A stretch of 15,613 bases of DNA from Bacillota bacterium (lineage in GTDB: Bacteria; Bacillota; Limnochordia; Darwinibacteriales; DTU012). The position numbers and the translations under genes are program-made. Below the pieces are notes generated by a model. The model did not search any database. It saw only the letters and a list, made by a program, of their open reading frames with translations, and was not told the DNA's origin. The stretch covers positions 1 to 15,613 of the forward strand of contig JAAYLQ010000070.1 in NCBI GenBank assembly GCA_012521805.1, read 5' to 3'. Positions 6,470 to 13,129 of the stretch are shown piece after piece. How positions within the stretch are numbered: the stretch's first letter is position 1; every line of letters begins with the position of its first letter.

Positions 6470-8266
6470 CTACTCCACTTCTAGAATAGCCATAAATGCT
6501 TCCTGCGGTACTTCCACACTGCCGAGACTTTTCATCCGCTTTTTTCCTTCCTTCTGCTTTTCTAACAATTTGCGTTTGCGGGATACGTCTCCTCCATAGC
6601 ATTTTGCCAACACGTCTTTGCGCAGGGCTCGAATGGTTTCTCTAGCAATCACCTTGTTTCCAATTGCAGCTTGGATTGGGACTTCAAACTGCTGCCGTGG
6701 AATTAACTCCCTCAGTTTTCTTGCCAAAGTACGTCCGCGGGCAGTCGCTTTATCCCGGTGAATGATGCAGGATAGGGCGTCGACTGGTTTACCATTAAGG
6801 AGAATGTCCAGTTTCACCAGGTCCGATTCACGGTAGTCTGAAAACTCATAGTCAAAGGAAGCATAGCCTTTGGTGCGCGACTTTAAGCGATCAAAGAAAT
6901 CCAATAAGATTTCGCTTAGAGGCATCTCATACTCCACCCGCACCCGTTCCGGCGTGATATACTCCATGTTTTTAAACTCTCCACGCCGTTCCTGACAGAG
7001 CTCCATCACAACCCCAACAAACTGTTCAGGTACAACCATTGTAGCAGTAACAAATGGTTCAGAAATAAAATCGATCTTCTGCACAGGTGGAAATTTTGAA
7101 GGATTGTCAATATCTAACACAGTGCCATCGGTCTGGTGGATGCGGTAAACAACACTGGGAGCAGTAGCGATAATGCCAAGTCCAAATTCCCTTTCAATTC
7201 GCTCCTGAATAATTTCCATATGCAGTAAACCCAGAAAGCCGCAGCGGTAGCCAAATCCTAACGCGGCTGAAGTTTCCGCTTCAAATGTAAGGGCTGCATC
7301 ATTTAACTGCAGTTTTTCCAATGCTTCTCCAAGTTCCACATACTGCTCATTGTCAACTGGATATAACCCGCAGTAAACCATAGGTTTAGCCGGCTGATAC
7401 CCGGGCAGCGGTTCAGCTGCAGGCCGCTGAGCATGGGTAATGGTATCGCCAACCCTAGTGTCTTTCACGTCTTTCATGCTGGCAATTACACAACCTACTT
7501 CCCCAGGCATCAGCTGATCCACTTGGGTCATCAGCGGCTGAAGAACACCCAATTCTGTCACTTCAAAATTTCGTCCACTGCTCATCATCTGAATTTGATC
7601 GCCAACCTGAAGAACACCGTCAAAGATGCGCACGTAAGCGACCGTTCCTCGATAAGTATCATAGTGGGAATCAAAAATCAGTGCCTTCAGCTCTGCTTCC
7701 GGATCTCCATCAGGCGCTGGAATCCTTGTTACAATTGCTTCCAGAATATCAGCAATTCCTTCACCAGTTTTAGCACTGGCGAGAATTGCCTCACTGCTGT
7801 CTATGCCCACTACCTCTTCTAGCTCCTGCTTCACCCGTTCAGGATCAGCGTTCGGAAGGTCAATTTTATTAATCACAGGAATAATTTCTAAATCATTTTC
7901 CAAAGCCAGATAGAGATTAGCCAGAGTCTGGGCTTCAATCCCCTGGGACGCATCAATTACTAACAGCGCTCCCTCACACGCAGCCAAACTGCGGGAAACT
8001 TCATAAGAAAAGTCAACGTGTCCAGGTGTATCAATCAAGTTCAAAGTATACTCCTGTCCATCTTTAGCTTGGTAAGTCAAGCGTACAGCGGTTAGTTTAA
8101 TGGTAATTCCCCGCTCCCGCTCCAAGTCCATTGAATCCAGCATTTGCTCAGAGATCTCCCGCTGTGTCACTGTACCAGTGGCCTCAAGCAGGCGGTCTGC
8201 CAAAGTCGATTTACCATGGTCAATATGGGCAATGATGCAGAAATTCCTAACTAACTTTTGATCCAT
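6470..8266 (-). CDS. lepA: Elongation factor 4 (LepA GTPase)
   Basis: This 598-residue translational GTPase associates with ribosomes and has been linked to back-translocation and to 30S assembly; its exact role is debated. All GTPase motifs are visible: G1 AHIDHGKST at about residues 13-21, G2 RGITIK at 52-57, G3 DTPGH at 79-83, G4 NKID at 133-136 and G5 SAK at 164-166. Domains II and III follow, with GYRCGFLGLLHMEI in the EF-G-like domain III. The LepA-specific C-terminal domain holds RKRKLLEKQKEGKKRMK near the end, and length is typical. The ATG at 8266 has only a modest AAGGA site about ten bases upstream. It lies 32 bases after murJ and 5 bases before hemW, within one minus-strand transcript. 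Confidence 0.98.
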   Translation of the reverse strand: MDQKLVRNFCIIAHIDHGKSTLADRLLEATGTVTQREISEQMLDSMDLERERGITIKLTAVRLTYQAKDGQEYTLNLIDTPGHVDFSYEVSRSLAACEGALLVIDASQGIEAQTLANLYLALENDLEIIPVINKIDLPNADPERVKQELEEVVGIDSSEAILASAKTGEGIADILEAIVTRIPAPDGDPEAELKALIFDSHYDTYRGTVAYVRIFDGVLQVGDQIQMMSSGRNFEVTELGVLQPLMTQVDQLMPGEVGCVIASMKDVKDTRVGDTITHAQRPAAEPLPGYQPAKPMVYCGLYPVDNEQYVELGEALEKLQLNDAALTFEAETSAALGFGYRCGFLGLLHMEIIQERIEREFGLGIIATAPSVVYRIHQTDGTVLDIDNPSKFPPVQKIDFISEPFVTATMVVPEQFVGVVMELCQERRGEFKNMEYITPERVRVEYEMPLSEILLDFFDRLKSRTKGYASFDYEFSDYRESDLVKLDILLNGKPVDALSCIIHRDKATARGRTLARKLRELIPRQQFEVPIQAAIGNKVIARETIRALRKDVLAKCYGGDVSRKRKLLEKQKEGKKRMKSLGSVEVPQEAFMAILEVE

Positions 8267-8298
8267 AAATATCCAGTCCTTTTTATCCCAATATTTAA

Positions 8299-9888
8299 TT
8301 ACCGGCGGCCTGTCCGTGCCAGCCGTCCTTTAATCATCTCCAAAACAAATAAAGGTTCGTCCATTCTCAAAATAATTGTGACAACAGCATAAACCAGAAC
8401 ACCGGCAGCAATCGCCCCGCCGGTCTGCAGCAGTCGACCTGAGGGTGATGCTAAGTTGACAAACCCAGCTGCAAAAACAGCAGTATAATGAGTTACGAGA
8501 GCCATCACGGCTGAAGCAGCTCCAGCATACGCAGCAGTTTTGAGAATGCGGCTGCCATCAATCACGCCCAGCTTCTTCCGAAGCGACACAATTAACAGCA
8601 GCATTTGAATTAAGCTGGTCACGGAATACGCCAGCGCCAATCCTCCCAAATCAAGGTTTGTCCACGTTAATAAGACCATGCTGATACCAAAATTCAAGAT
8701 TACTGTAATCAAACCAACTTTTACTGGTGTGACTGTATCCTGCAGCGAATAGAATACTCGAGTCAGAATCTGTAATCCTGCTTGAGCTACTAATCCTGCC
8801 GAATAAAAGAGCAGAGCATAAGCTGTGATAGCTGTGTCCTGACTGGTGAATTCACCTGTCTCGAACAGAAGCCTAACAATCGGAACCCGTAAAACTGCCA
8901 TTCCCACTGCGGAAGGCACCGTTATGTAAAATACCAGTCTTAAGCCAAAGGAAAACGTTTCCTTCAGCTCAGTAAGTTCTTGTTTAGCTGCTTGTGCCGC
9001 TAAAGTCGGAAAAATCGCAGTGGAAAGCCCCATGGCAAAAATCCCCAGCGGGAAATTGATTAAGCGGTTTGCAATCCGCAGAGCTACGATAGAACCAGTA
9101 TCCAGCAGCGATGCTAGGTTCTGGCCAACAATCATGTTGATTTGTGAAATCGACAGGCCAACTATTGCAGGTACCATCAGCTTAAACATCCTCCGCATCC
9201 CGGGATGTCTAAAGTCAACCAGCTTCTGGTAATACCTGCGTCCTAACTGCAGGACAGTGGGAAATTGCACAAAAAAACTGCCAAAAGAACCCACTACCGT
9301 TCCATAGGCCATTCCCACAATTCCGAGAATTGGCCCAACCACATAAGCACTGATAATTTGAGCAGAGTTATAAATCAGCGGTCCAATAGCTGGCAGTGTA
9401 AATTTTTGATAAGAATTCAACACACCAGCAGAAATCCCGGATAAGGCGGTAAAGAACACTGCCGGGAAAGTAACGCGCATCAATTTAATTAGTAAAGCTC
9501 TTTGTTCCCCTTCAAAACCAATACCAACCAAAGGAGCCAAAATTGGAGTAAAAATAATCCCCAGCAAAGTGAGGCCTACCAGCAAAAAGCCTGCGAGATT
9601 GATGAAGGAGCTTGCTACATGCCATGCCTGCTCTTCGTCATCCCGAGCTAAATACTGGGTAAAAACCGGAATAAAGGCGGAGCTGATCACTCCTCCAACT
9701 AGTAGCTGGTACATTAAATCAGGGATTGCGAATGCAGCAAAAAAGACATCAGTCTCCCCGGTCCTGCCAAAAACTGTGGCTATCGCCCGCTCCCTAACGA
9801 ATCCAAGCACACGACTGAGAAAAATAGCAAACATTACGATCCCGGCAGCCCGGGCGACTCGCTGTTTCGAACTTAGATTATCAGCCAT
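8299..9888 (-). CDS. murJ: Lipid II flippase MurJ (MviN family)
   Basis: This 529-residue polytopic membrane protein of the MOP superfamily moves the peptidoglycan precursor lipid II from the inner to the outer face of the cytoplasmic membrane. The N-terminal signature is clear: LSRVLGFVRERAIATVFG at about residues 24-41, TDVFFAAFAIP at about 46-56 and GGVISSAFIPVF at about 65-76. Hydrophobic segments continue along the whole length, consistent with about 14 helices. Family members of this length are complete. The ATG at 9888 has an AAGGAG site nine bases upstream. It lies between spoIIP and lepA, a place where the usual Bacillota cluster has no murJ. The promoter at 9921-9950 would let it be made in vegetative cells independently of spoIIP. 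SpoVB-like and polysaccharide exporters are related, but the N-terminal motifs favour MurJ. Confidence 0.93.
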   Translation of the reverse strand: MADNLSSKQRVARAAGIVMFAIFLSRVLGFVRERAIATVFGRTGETDVFFAAFAIPDLMYQLLVGGVISSAFIPVFTQYLARDDEEQAWHVASSFINLAGFLLVGLTLLGIIFTPILAPLVGIGFEGEQRALLIKLMRVTFPAVFFTALSGISAGVLNSYQKFTLPAIGPLIYNSAQIISAYVVGPILGIVGMAYGTVVGSFGSFFVQFPTVLQLGRRYYQKLVDFRHPGMRRMFKLMVPAIVGLSISQINMIVGQNLASLLDTGSIVALRIANRLINFPLGIFAMGLSTAIFPTLAAQAAKQELTELKETFSFGLRLVFYITVPSAVGMAVLRVPIVRLLFETGEFTSQDTAITAYALLFYSAGLVAQAGLQILTRVFYSLQDTVTPVKVGLITVILNFGISMVLLTWTNLDLGGLALAYSVTSLIQMLLLIVSLRKKLGVIDGSRILKTAAYAGAASAVMALVTHYTAVFAAGFVNLASPSGRLLQTGGAIAAGVLVYAVVTIILRMDEPLFVLEMIKGRLARTGRR

Positions 9889-9920
9889 ATCCTCTGCTCC
9901 TTCAAATAAACCTAGAGTTC

Positions 9921-9950
9921 ATTATAGCATTTTTGCTATGATAGTGGCAA
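9921..9950 (-). promoter_or_regulatory. Sigma-A-type promoter for murJ-lepA-hemW
   Basis: On the minus strand -35 TTGCCA (9945-9950), an 18-base spacer and a perfect -10 TATAAT (9921-9926) with the extended TGC just before it. The -10 contains the spoIIP stop codon (9922-9924). Transcription would start near 9914 and run into murJ, giving housekeeping genes a vegetative promoter downstream of a sporulation gene. Confidence 0.72.
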
Positions 9951-10974
9951 CTAATTCCGCCGACAGCAGTGCTTCCTCAATAGTATTTTCTACTGAGCCA
10001 ATCTCTATCACTATGCTGTTTTCGTGCAGGTGCTGATTATAGCGGGCATCGCGCCGGATCTGCAGCGGTCGCATTAACCCAGGATACATCTGTTCTGCGG
10101 TACGATAGAAATCCAATGCAAACTCGTAGTTTTTGCGCCAATGAGGGTGAGCTTGGGGGATGTCTTGGGCTGTAGCAACAACCAGCAGAACCCTTGCCAC
10201 TCTTTTACCATCAACCATTACCACCCGATCTGGAACATTCGCATCGCGATGCACATCAAATACAAACCGAATGCTGGGATTCTGCTCGAGCAGTCTTTTT
10301 GCTGTCCGTTCGGAATTAATATAAGAGCCACTCAAACTGGGCCAATCGTGAATAGTCGTATCATGAATTACGCCAATACCCTGACTGCGCAGAGCCTGGG
10401 CTAAGTGCTTACCCACTTCCATAATTCCGGTAACCTTTGAATCATTGCTGGAACTGAATACATAATGCGAATTGTGGTAGTTGCCACCTGCTGCGGCTTC
10501 GCCCAGATACATTTCAGATGAGTGGGTATGGTAAATAAGTACCAGCGGCTCGGTTCGAACAGGCTCTACTGCAGATGGAATGGGACCCACCTCTGTTTCT
10601 GGAGGCAGCGGATCTGGCGCAAATGATAATTCCGGAATAAAAACAAATGGCCGCTGTTCCCAACTCTTCATTTTTTCCGTTGATGCCAGCAGAGGGATAG
10701 TATTTTTGAGAAGTGTATCAGGATTGCCTAAATCATAGTCTGTTAATAGATGGATCAATGAACGCAGGGTGTACTCCCACCCGGGACCATAGTCTTCCTG
10801 ATCGCCAACCACGGGTATGCCTATACTGATCACACTCCGGGCTAAAGATTGATCAAAACCAATATCGCTGAAAAAGAGATGATAGCTGAAATAACCGATT
10901 AATAAACAAAAAATGATCACAAAAAATATAGAAAGGATAGGCGTGCTCTGATAGCGGCTGCGTCGCCTTGCCAT
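9922..10974 (-). CDS. spoIIP: Stage II sporulation protein SpoIIP (amidase/endopeptidase of engulfment)
   Basis: In Bacillus, SpoIIP works with SpoIID and SpoIIM in the mother cell membrane to cleave peptidoglycan so that the mother cell can engulf the forespore. The 350-residue product has a basic N-terminus and one membrane segment (about residues 13-33), leaving the rest outside the membrane. The SpoIIP hydrolase domain spans about 140-350, with zinc-site candidates HTHSSE at 149-154 and DVHRD at 240-244, then RYNQHL at 311-316 and IEIGSVEN at 323-330. The ATG at 10974 has an AGAGGTGG site about five bases upstream. It diverges from the GerMN gene and has a sigma-E-like promoter at 11004-11032, as expected for a mother-cell gene. 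It is followed 33 bases later by murJ. Confidence 0.95.
   Translation of the reverse strand: MARRRSRYQSTPILSIFFVIIFCLLIGYFSYHLFFSDIGFDQSLARSVISIGIPVVGDQEDYGPGWEYTLRSLIHLLTDYDLGNPDTLLKNTIPLLASTEKMKSWEQRPFVFIPELSFAPDPLPPETEVGPIPSAVEPVRTEPLVLIYHTHSSEMYLGEAAAGGNYHNSHYVFSSSNDSKVTGIMEVGKHLAQALRSQGIGVIHDTTIHDWPSLSGSYINSERTAKRLLEQNPSIRFVFDVHRDANVPDRVVMVDGKRVARVLLVVATAQDIPQAHPHWRKNYEFALDFYRTAEQMYPGLMRPLQIRRDARYNQHLHENSIVIEIGSVENTIEEALLSAELVATIIAKML
9924..9939. repeat. Perfect 16-bp inverted repeat in the murJ promoter
   Basis: ATAGCA-TTTT-TGCTAT, two 6-base arms around a 4-base centre, covers part of the -10 and most of the adjacent spacer of the murJ promoter, at the last codons of spoIIP. It could be an operator or a weak hairpin; with only six A/T-rich pairs it is a poor terminator. 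Confidence 0.6.
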
Positions 10975-11003
10975 TCTACCACCTCTTTCGCTAGCTATAG
11001 CAC

Positions 11004-11032
11004 ATTATATTTGTCCAACGACAAAAATATGT
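11004..11032 (-). promoter_or_regulatory. Sigma-E-like promoter of spoIIP
   Basis: Minus strand: -35 ACATATT (11026-11032), a 14-base spacer, -10 AATATAAT (11004-11011). The consensus I compare with is roughly ATATT, 14-15 bases, CATAYAHT; only the first base of the -10 differs. The start would lie near 10997. Sigma-E control agrees with the known regulation of spoIIP in Bacillus. Confidence 0.65.
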
Positions 11033-11033
11033 T
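11005..11033 (+). promoter_or_regulatory. Possible sigma-E-like promoter of the GerMN gene
   Basis: Plus strand: -35 TTATATT (11005-11011), again a 14-base spacer, and -10 AATATGTT (11026-11033) with two departures from CATAYAHT. Its boxes coincide with those of the spoIIP promoter on the other strand, so it could be a by-product of the A/T-rich near-symmetry. No better promoter is visible for this gene. Confidence 0.4.
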
Positions 11034-11071
11034 AAGCTGGAAGTAAGACTAAGGGAAAGAAGGGAAGTAGA

Positions 11072-11551
11072 ATGCGTCAGATTTTAATCCTGCTTTTGGT
11101 GCTGAGTTTGGCTTTATCCGGTTATCTGTACTATGAACAAAATAGATTAAAGCAGGCCGAACAGCTAGTAGTGTATTTTATCCGTGCCACACCCACGAAC
11201 TTTTTGCTGGTGCCAGCAGTGCGCACAGTTTCAGAACCGGTCACACCGCAAAAAGCAGTTGAGCTGTTGCTGGCAGGACCGGATGAAACTGAAGAGTTTC
11301 TGCATCCAGCGGTACCTGTAGAGACCAAATTATTGGGATTAACCATTGAAAACAGAACTGCTGTAGCAAACTTTTCCGAGGAGCTTAGGACAAAGTTTGT
11401 TGGCGGCAGCCAGCTGGAAAGCCACCTAGTTAACGCAATTGTATCCACCCTGATTCAGTTTCCAGAAATTGATCAGGTGAGAATCCTGATTGAAGGTAAA
11501 CCAGTTGAAAGTATTGCAGGACACATCTATATCGACTACAATCTACCCTAA
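11072..11551 (+). CDS. Membrane-anchored or secreted single-GerMN-domain protein
   Basis: This 159-residue protein has a hydrophobic N-terminal segment (about residues 3-21) acting as membrane anchor or uncleaved signal; no lipobox cysteine is present. One GerMN domain follows: VVYFIRA at about 33-39, a KAVELLLAGP helix, an AVANFSEEL strand, the long VNAIVSTLIQFPEIDQVRILIEG helix-strand unit and a final GHIYIDY. Bacillus GerM is a lipoprotein with two such domains, needed for sporulation and the SpoIIQ-SpoIIIA channel; whether this single-domain protein does the same is inference. It has a GAAGGGAAG site before the ATG, is transcribed away from spoIIP, may share sigma-E control with it, and ends at the hairpin shared with gpr. 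It is an uncommon insertion between gpr and spoIIP. Confidence 0.88.
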   Translation: MRQILILLLVLSLALSGYLYYEQNRLKQAEQLVVYFIRATPTNFLLVPAVRTVSEPVTPQKAVELLLAGPDETEEFLHPAVPVETKLLGLTIENRTAVANFSEELRTKFVGGSQLESHLVNAIVSTLIQFPEIDQVRILIEGKPVESIAGHIYIDYNLP

Positions 11552-11559
11552 GGCAGTAA

Positions 11560-11590
11560 ACCACCCCTGTGAGTTAACAGCAGGGGTGGT
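11560..11590. terminator. Hairpin between the convergent GerMN gene and gpr
   Basis: A perfect 10-bp stem ACCACCCCTG/CAGGGGTGGT (11560-11569 with 11581-11590) and an 11-base loop fill the 47-base gap between two convergent genes. Both sides have only short T runs (TT on plus, TTT on minus), so it is a strong hairpin but a non-ideal intrinsic terminator. It probably serves both directions, or protects the mRNA 3' ends. Confidence 0.7.
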
Positions 11591-11598
11591 TCAAACTT

Positions 11599-12684
11599 CT
11601 AACTCAAATATTGAAAGATTTCGCTGTAGTCAACTGATTCATGGAAAGCAGTGTTTAATCCTCCGGCAATCACGTTAGTTACGTCATCGATCAGTTCATC
11701 AATGTCCTTAGGGGTCACTATCATGCTGCCCATATAGGGTTCCAGTACCTGCGCAACCATATACCGTTTTTGTTCTGCAGTAACTGGTGGCTGGGATTGT
11801 TTCTGAGCTTGAGAACCCATAATACTTTGGGGATCAAGGTTGAAGGTAGTTTTTTGCGGAAGCTCCTGAGCGCGCTGTGTTTGCTCTGGATCCTCGCCTC
11901 CAATTATGTCCAGTGCATCGGATACGATTGTTGAAGCATGCACAACTGTTGGAACACCGATTGCAAACACAGGGATGCCCAGTGTTTCCTCGTTAATAGC
12001 CATGCGCTTATTTCCTACTCCAGAGCCCGGATGAATGCCGGTATCGGCAATTTGAATTGTGCTGCCAAGTCGGTTAACGCTGCGGCTTGCTAGCGCATCG
12101 ATACAAAACACAGCCTTAGCTTCGATCTGCCCTACAATTCCACGAATGATTTCTCCCGTTTCAATTCCGGTTAGACCTAACACACCGGGAGCAATTGCGG
12201 CTATTGGGCGCAGTCCCTTTCTCAGCTCTGGTGGAGAAAACTCTATTAAGTGCCGGGTGACCATTAATTCGCCCACAACCTTAGGACCAAGGGCATCAGG
12301 TGTAGCATTCCAATTTCCGAGGCCTACAACTAACACTGTATCTTCTGGACCTAATTGATGCTGCTCTATAAACCATTGAATTTCTTTGGCTACTAAAACT
12401 CCTAATTCCTCATGGATCTCACGGTTATGACCCCGCAGAGCAGGAGCGTCAATGGTAGAATAGTTGCCCGGTGCTTTACCGATCAGCCTAGCACCAACGT
12501 CTGTTTCTACCGTAACTCTGCTGATTGTGGCATGTTCTGTTTCTTCGTTATGCACAATTACACCTGGCAGTTCAGGAGGCCCTTCCCGCTCGACTATTAC
12601 TTCATGAGCCTCAATCGCCAGATCTGTTCTAACCCCATACTTATTGTAGAATTCCTGTTGATAAGGATCTACAAATTTTTCCAT
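11599..12684 (-). CDS. gpr: Spore protease Gpr (degrades small acid-soluble proteins at germination)
   Basis: Gpr is an atypical aspartic endopeptidase made as an inactive zymogen in the forespore; after self-cleavage it degrades the DNA-protecting SASP proteins during germination. The predicted protein is 361 residues, normal for the family. The YGVRTDLAIEAHE segment near residues 15-28 marks the propeptide boundary. Conserved stretches include VLVVGLGNWNATPDALGP, FCIDALASRSVNRLGSTIQI and DTGIHPGSGVGNKR. I start it at the ATG at 12684, with AAAGGAGGGG 11 bases upstream; an in-frame TTG at 12708 would add eight residues but reads through that ribosome site. A sigma-G-like promoter lies upstream. 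It is transcribed alone, between rpsT and the GerMN gene. Confidence 0.96.
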   Translation of the reverse strand: MEKFVDPYQQEFYNKYGVRTDLAIEAHEVIVEREGPPELPGVIVHNEETEHATISRVTVETDVGARLIGKAPGNYSTIDAPALRGHNREIHEELGVLVAKEIQWFIEQHQLGPEDTVLVVGLGNWNATPDALGPKVVGELMVTRHLIEFSPPELRKGLRPIAAIAPGVLGLTGIETGEIIRGIVGQIEAKAVFCIDALASRSVNRLGSTIQIADTGIHPGSGVGNKRMAINEETLGIPVFAIGVPTVVHASTIVSDALDIIGGEDPEQTQRAQELPQKTTFNLDPQSIMGSQAQKQSQPPVTAEQKRYMVAQVLEPYMGSMIVTPKDIDELIDDVTNVIAGGLNTAFHESVDYSEIFQYLS

Positions 12685-12693
12685 TCTGTGCAG

Positions 12694-12703
12694 CCCCTCC
12701 TTT
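12694..12703 (-). promoter_or_regulatory. Ribosome binding site setting the gpr start
   Basis: AAAGGAGGGG on the minus strand, 11 bases from AGGAGG to the ATG at 12684. It decides against the upstream in-frame TTG at 12708. Confidence 0.8.
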
Positions 12704-12720
12704 ATCAAGCATTCTGTTGA

Positions 12721-12750
12721 TAGAATATCCGATAAAGAAGTGAATCATGT
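12721..12750 (-). promoter_or_regulatory. Sigma-G-like forespore promoter of gpr
   Basis: Minus strand: -35 ACATG (12746-12750), an 18-base spacer and -10 TATTCTA (12721-12727), compared with the forespore consensus GNATR, 17-18 bases, CATNNTA: one mismatch in each box. The start would lie near 12713, just before the ribosome site. Forespore expression is the known pattern for gpr, which supports the call. Confidence 0.5.
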
Positions 12751-12751
12751 A

Positions 12752-12780
12752 TTGAAATCCCAAGCTGATAATGATATAAT
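12752..12780 (+). promoter_or_regulatory. Sigma-A promoter of rpsT
   Basis: Plus strand: -35 TTGAAA (12752-12757), exactly 17 bases, then a perfect -10 TATAAT (12775-12780) with the extended TGA before it. The start would lie near 12787, giving a leader of about 30 bases. Confidence 0.88.
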
Positions 12781-12802
12781 AGCAGGTGGTGATTAATCTA
12801 AC

Positions 12803-12810
12803 GGAGGTGA
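12803..12810 (+). promoter_or_regulatory. Strong ribosome binding site of rpsT
   Basis: GGAGGTGA with nine bases between GGAGG and the TTG at 12817; it is the reason for accepting a TTG start. Confidence 0.88.
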
Positions 12811-12816
12811 CAAGCA

Positions 12817-13080
12817 TTGCCAAACATTAAATCTGCTGAAAAACGTGTTCGCACCAGTACTAAAAGAAGAGCTCGCAATACAGCAGCTAAGTCTGCATTA
12901 AGGACAACCATTAAGCGCTTTGAAACAGCTCTTAACGAAAATGACCCGGATATCACTCTGTACTTACGCAGAGCCTATAAGGCTTTAGATAAAGCTGCTG
13001 CTAAAGGCTTGATTCATAAAAACGCAGCCGCACGTAAAAAGTCACGTCTATCCAGAAAATTGGCTGCCACTCAAGGTTAA
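12817..13080 (+). CDS. rpsT: 30S ribosomal protein S20
   Basis: S20 binds 16S rRNA early in 30S assembly. The 87-residue product begins PNIKSAEKRVRTS after the initiator and has the expected Lys/Arg/Ala-rich helical composition, with GLIHKNAAARKKSRLSRKLA near the C-terminus; length matches the family. It starts at TTG, supported by the strong ribosome site at 12803-12810 and by conservation of the PNIKSA start. The gene is a single-gene transcript on the plus strand, between a strong sigma-A promoter and a terminator shared with holA. Its orientation opposite to gpr and holA is the usual arrangement in Bacillota. Confidence 0.98.
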   Translation: MPNIKSAEKRVRTSTKRRARNTAAKSALRTTIKRFETALNENDPDITLYLRRAYKALDKAAAKGLIHKNAAARKKSRLSRKLAATQG

Positions 13081-13087
13081 TAGACAT

Positions 13088-13128
13088 AAAAAAATCGCCC
13101 GCAGATTAATACCGCAGGGCGTTTTTTT
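13088..13128. terminator. Bidirectional terminator shared by rpsT and holA
   Basis: A G/C-rich stem (CGCCC at 13096-13100 with GGGCG at 13117-13121, extended by GC/GC past a one-base bulge) is flanked by seven A on the left and seven T on the right. It therefore has a T tract on both strands. It starts eight bases after the rpsT stop and ends two bases before the last base of holA. Confidence 0.92.
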
Positions 13129-13129
13129 A

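Noticed and set aside
7433..7822. 129-codon plus-strand open frame opposite lepA
   Set aside because: It is antisense to the GTPase and second domains of LepA with no translation signals.
9569..10036. 155-codon plus-strand open frame across the murJ/spoIIP junction
   Set aside because: It lies opposite two well-conserved genes and a promoter; its Ser/Thr/Ala-rich, low-complexity product resembles no known family.
12685..12708. Longer Gpr starting at the TTG at 12708
   Set aside because: The extension translates through AAAGGAGGGG, which is correctly spaced for the ATG at 12684.
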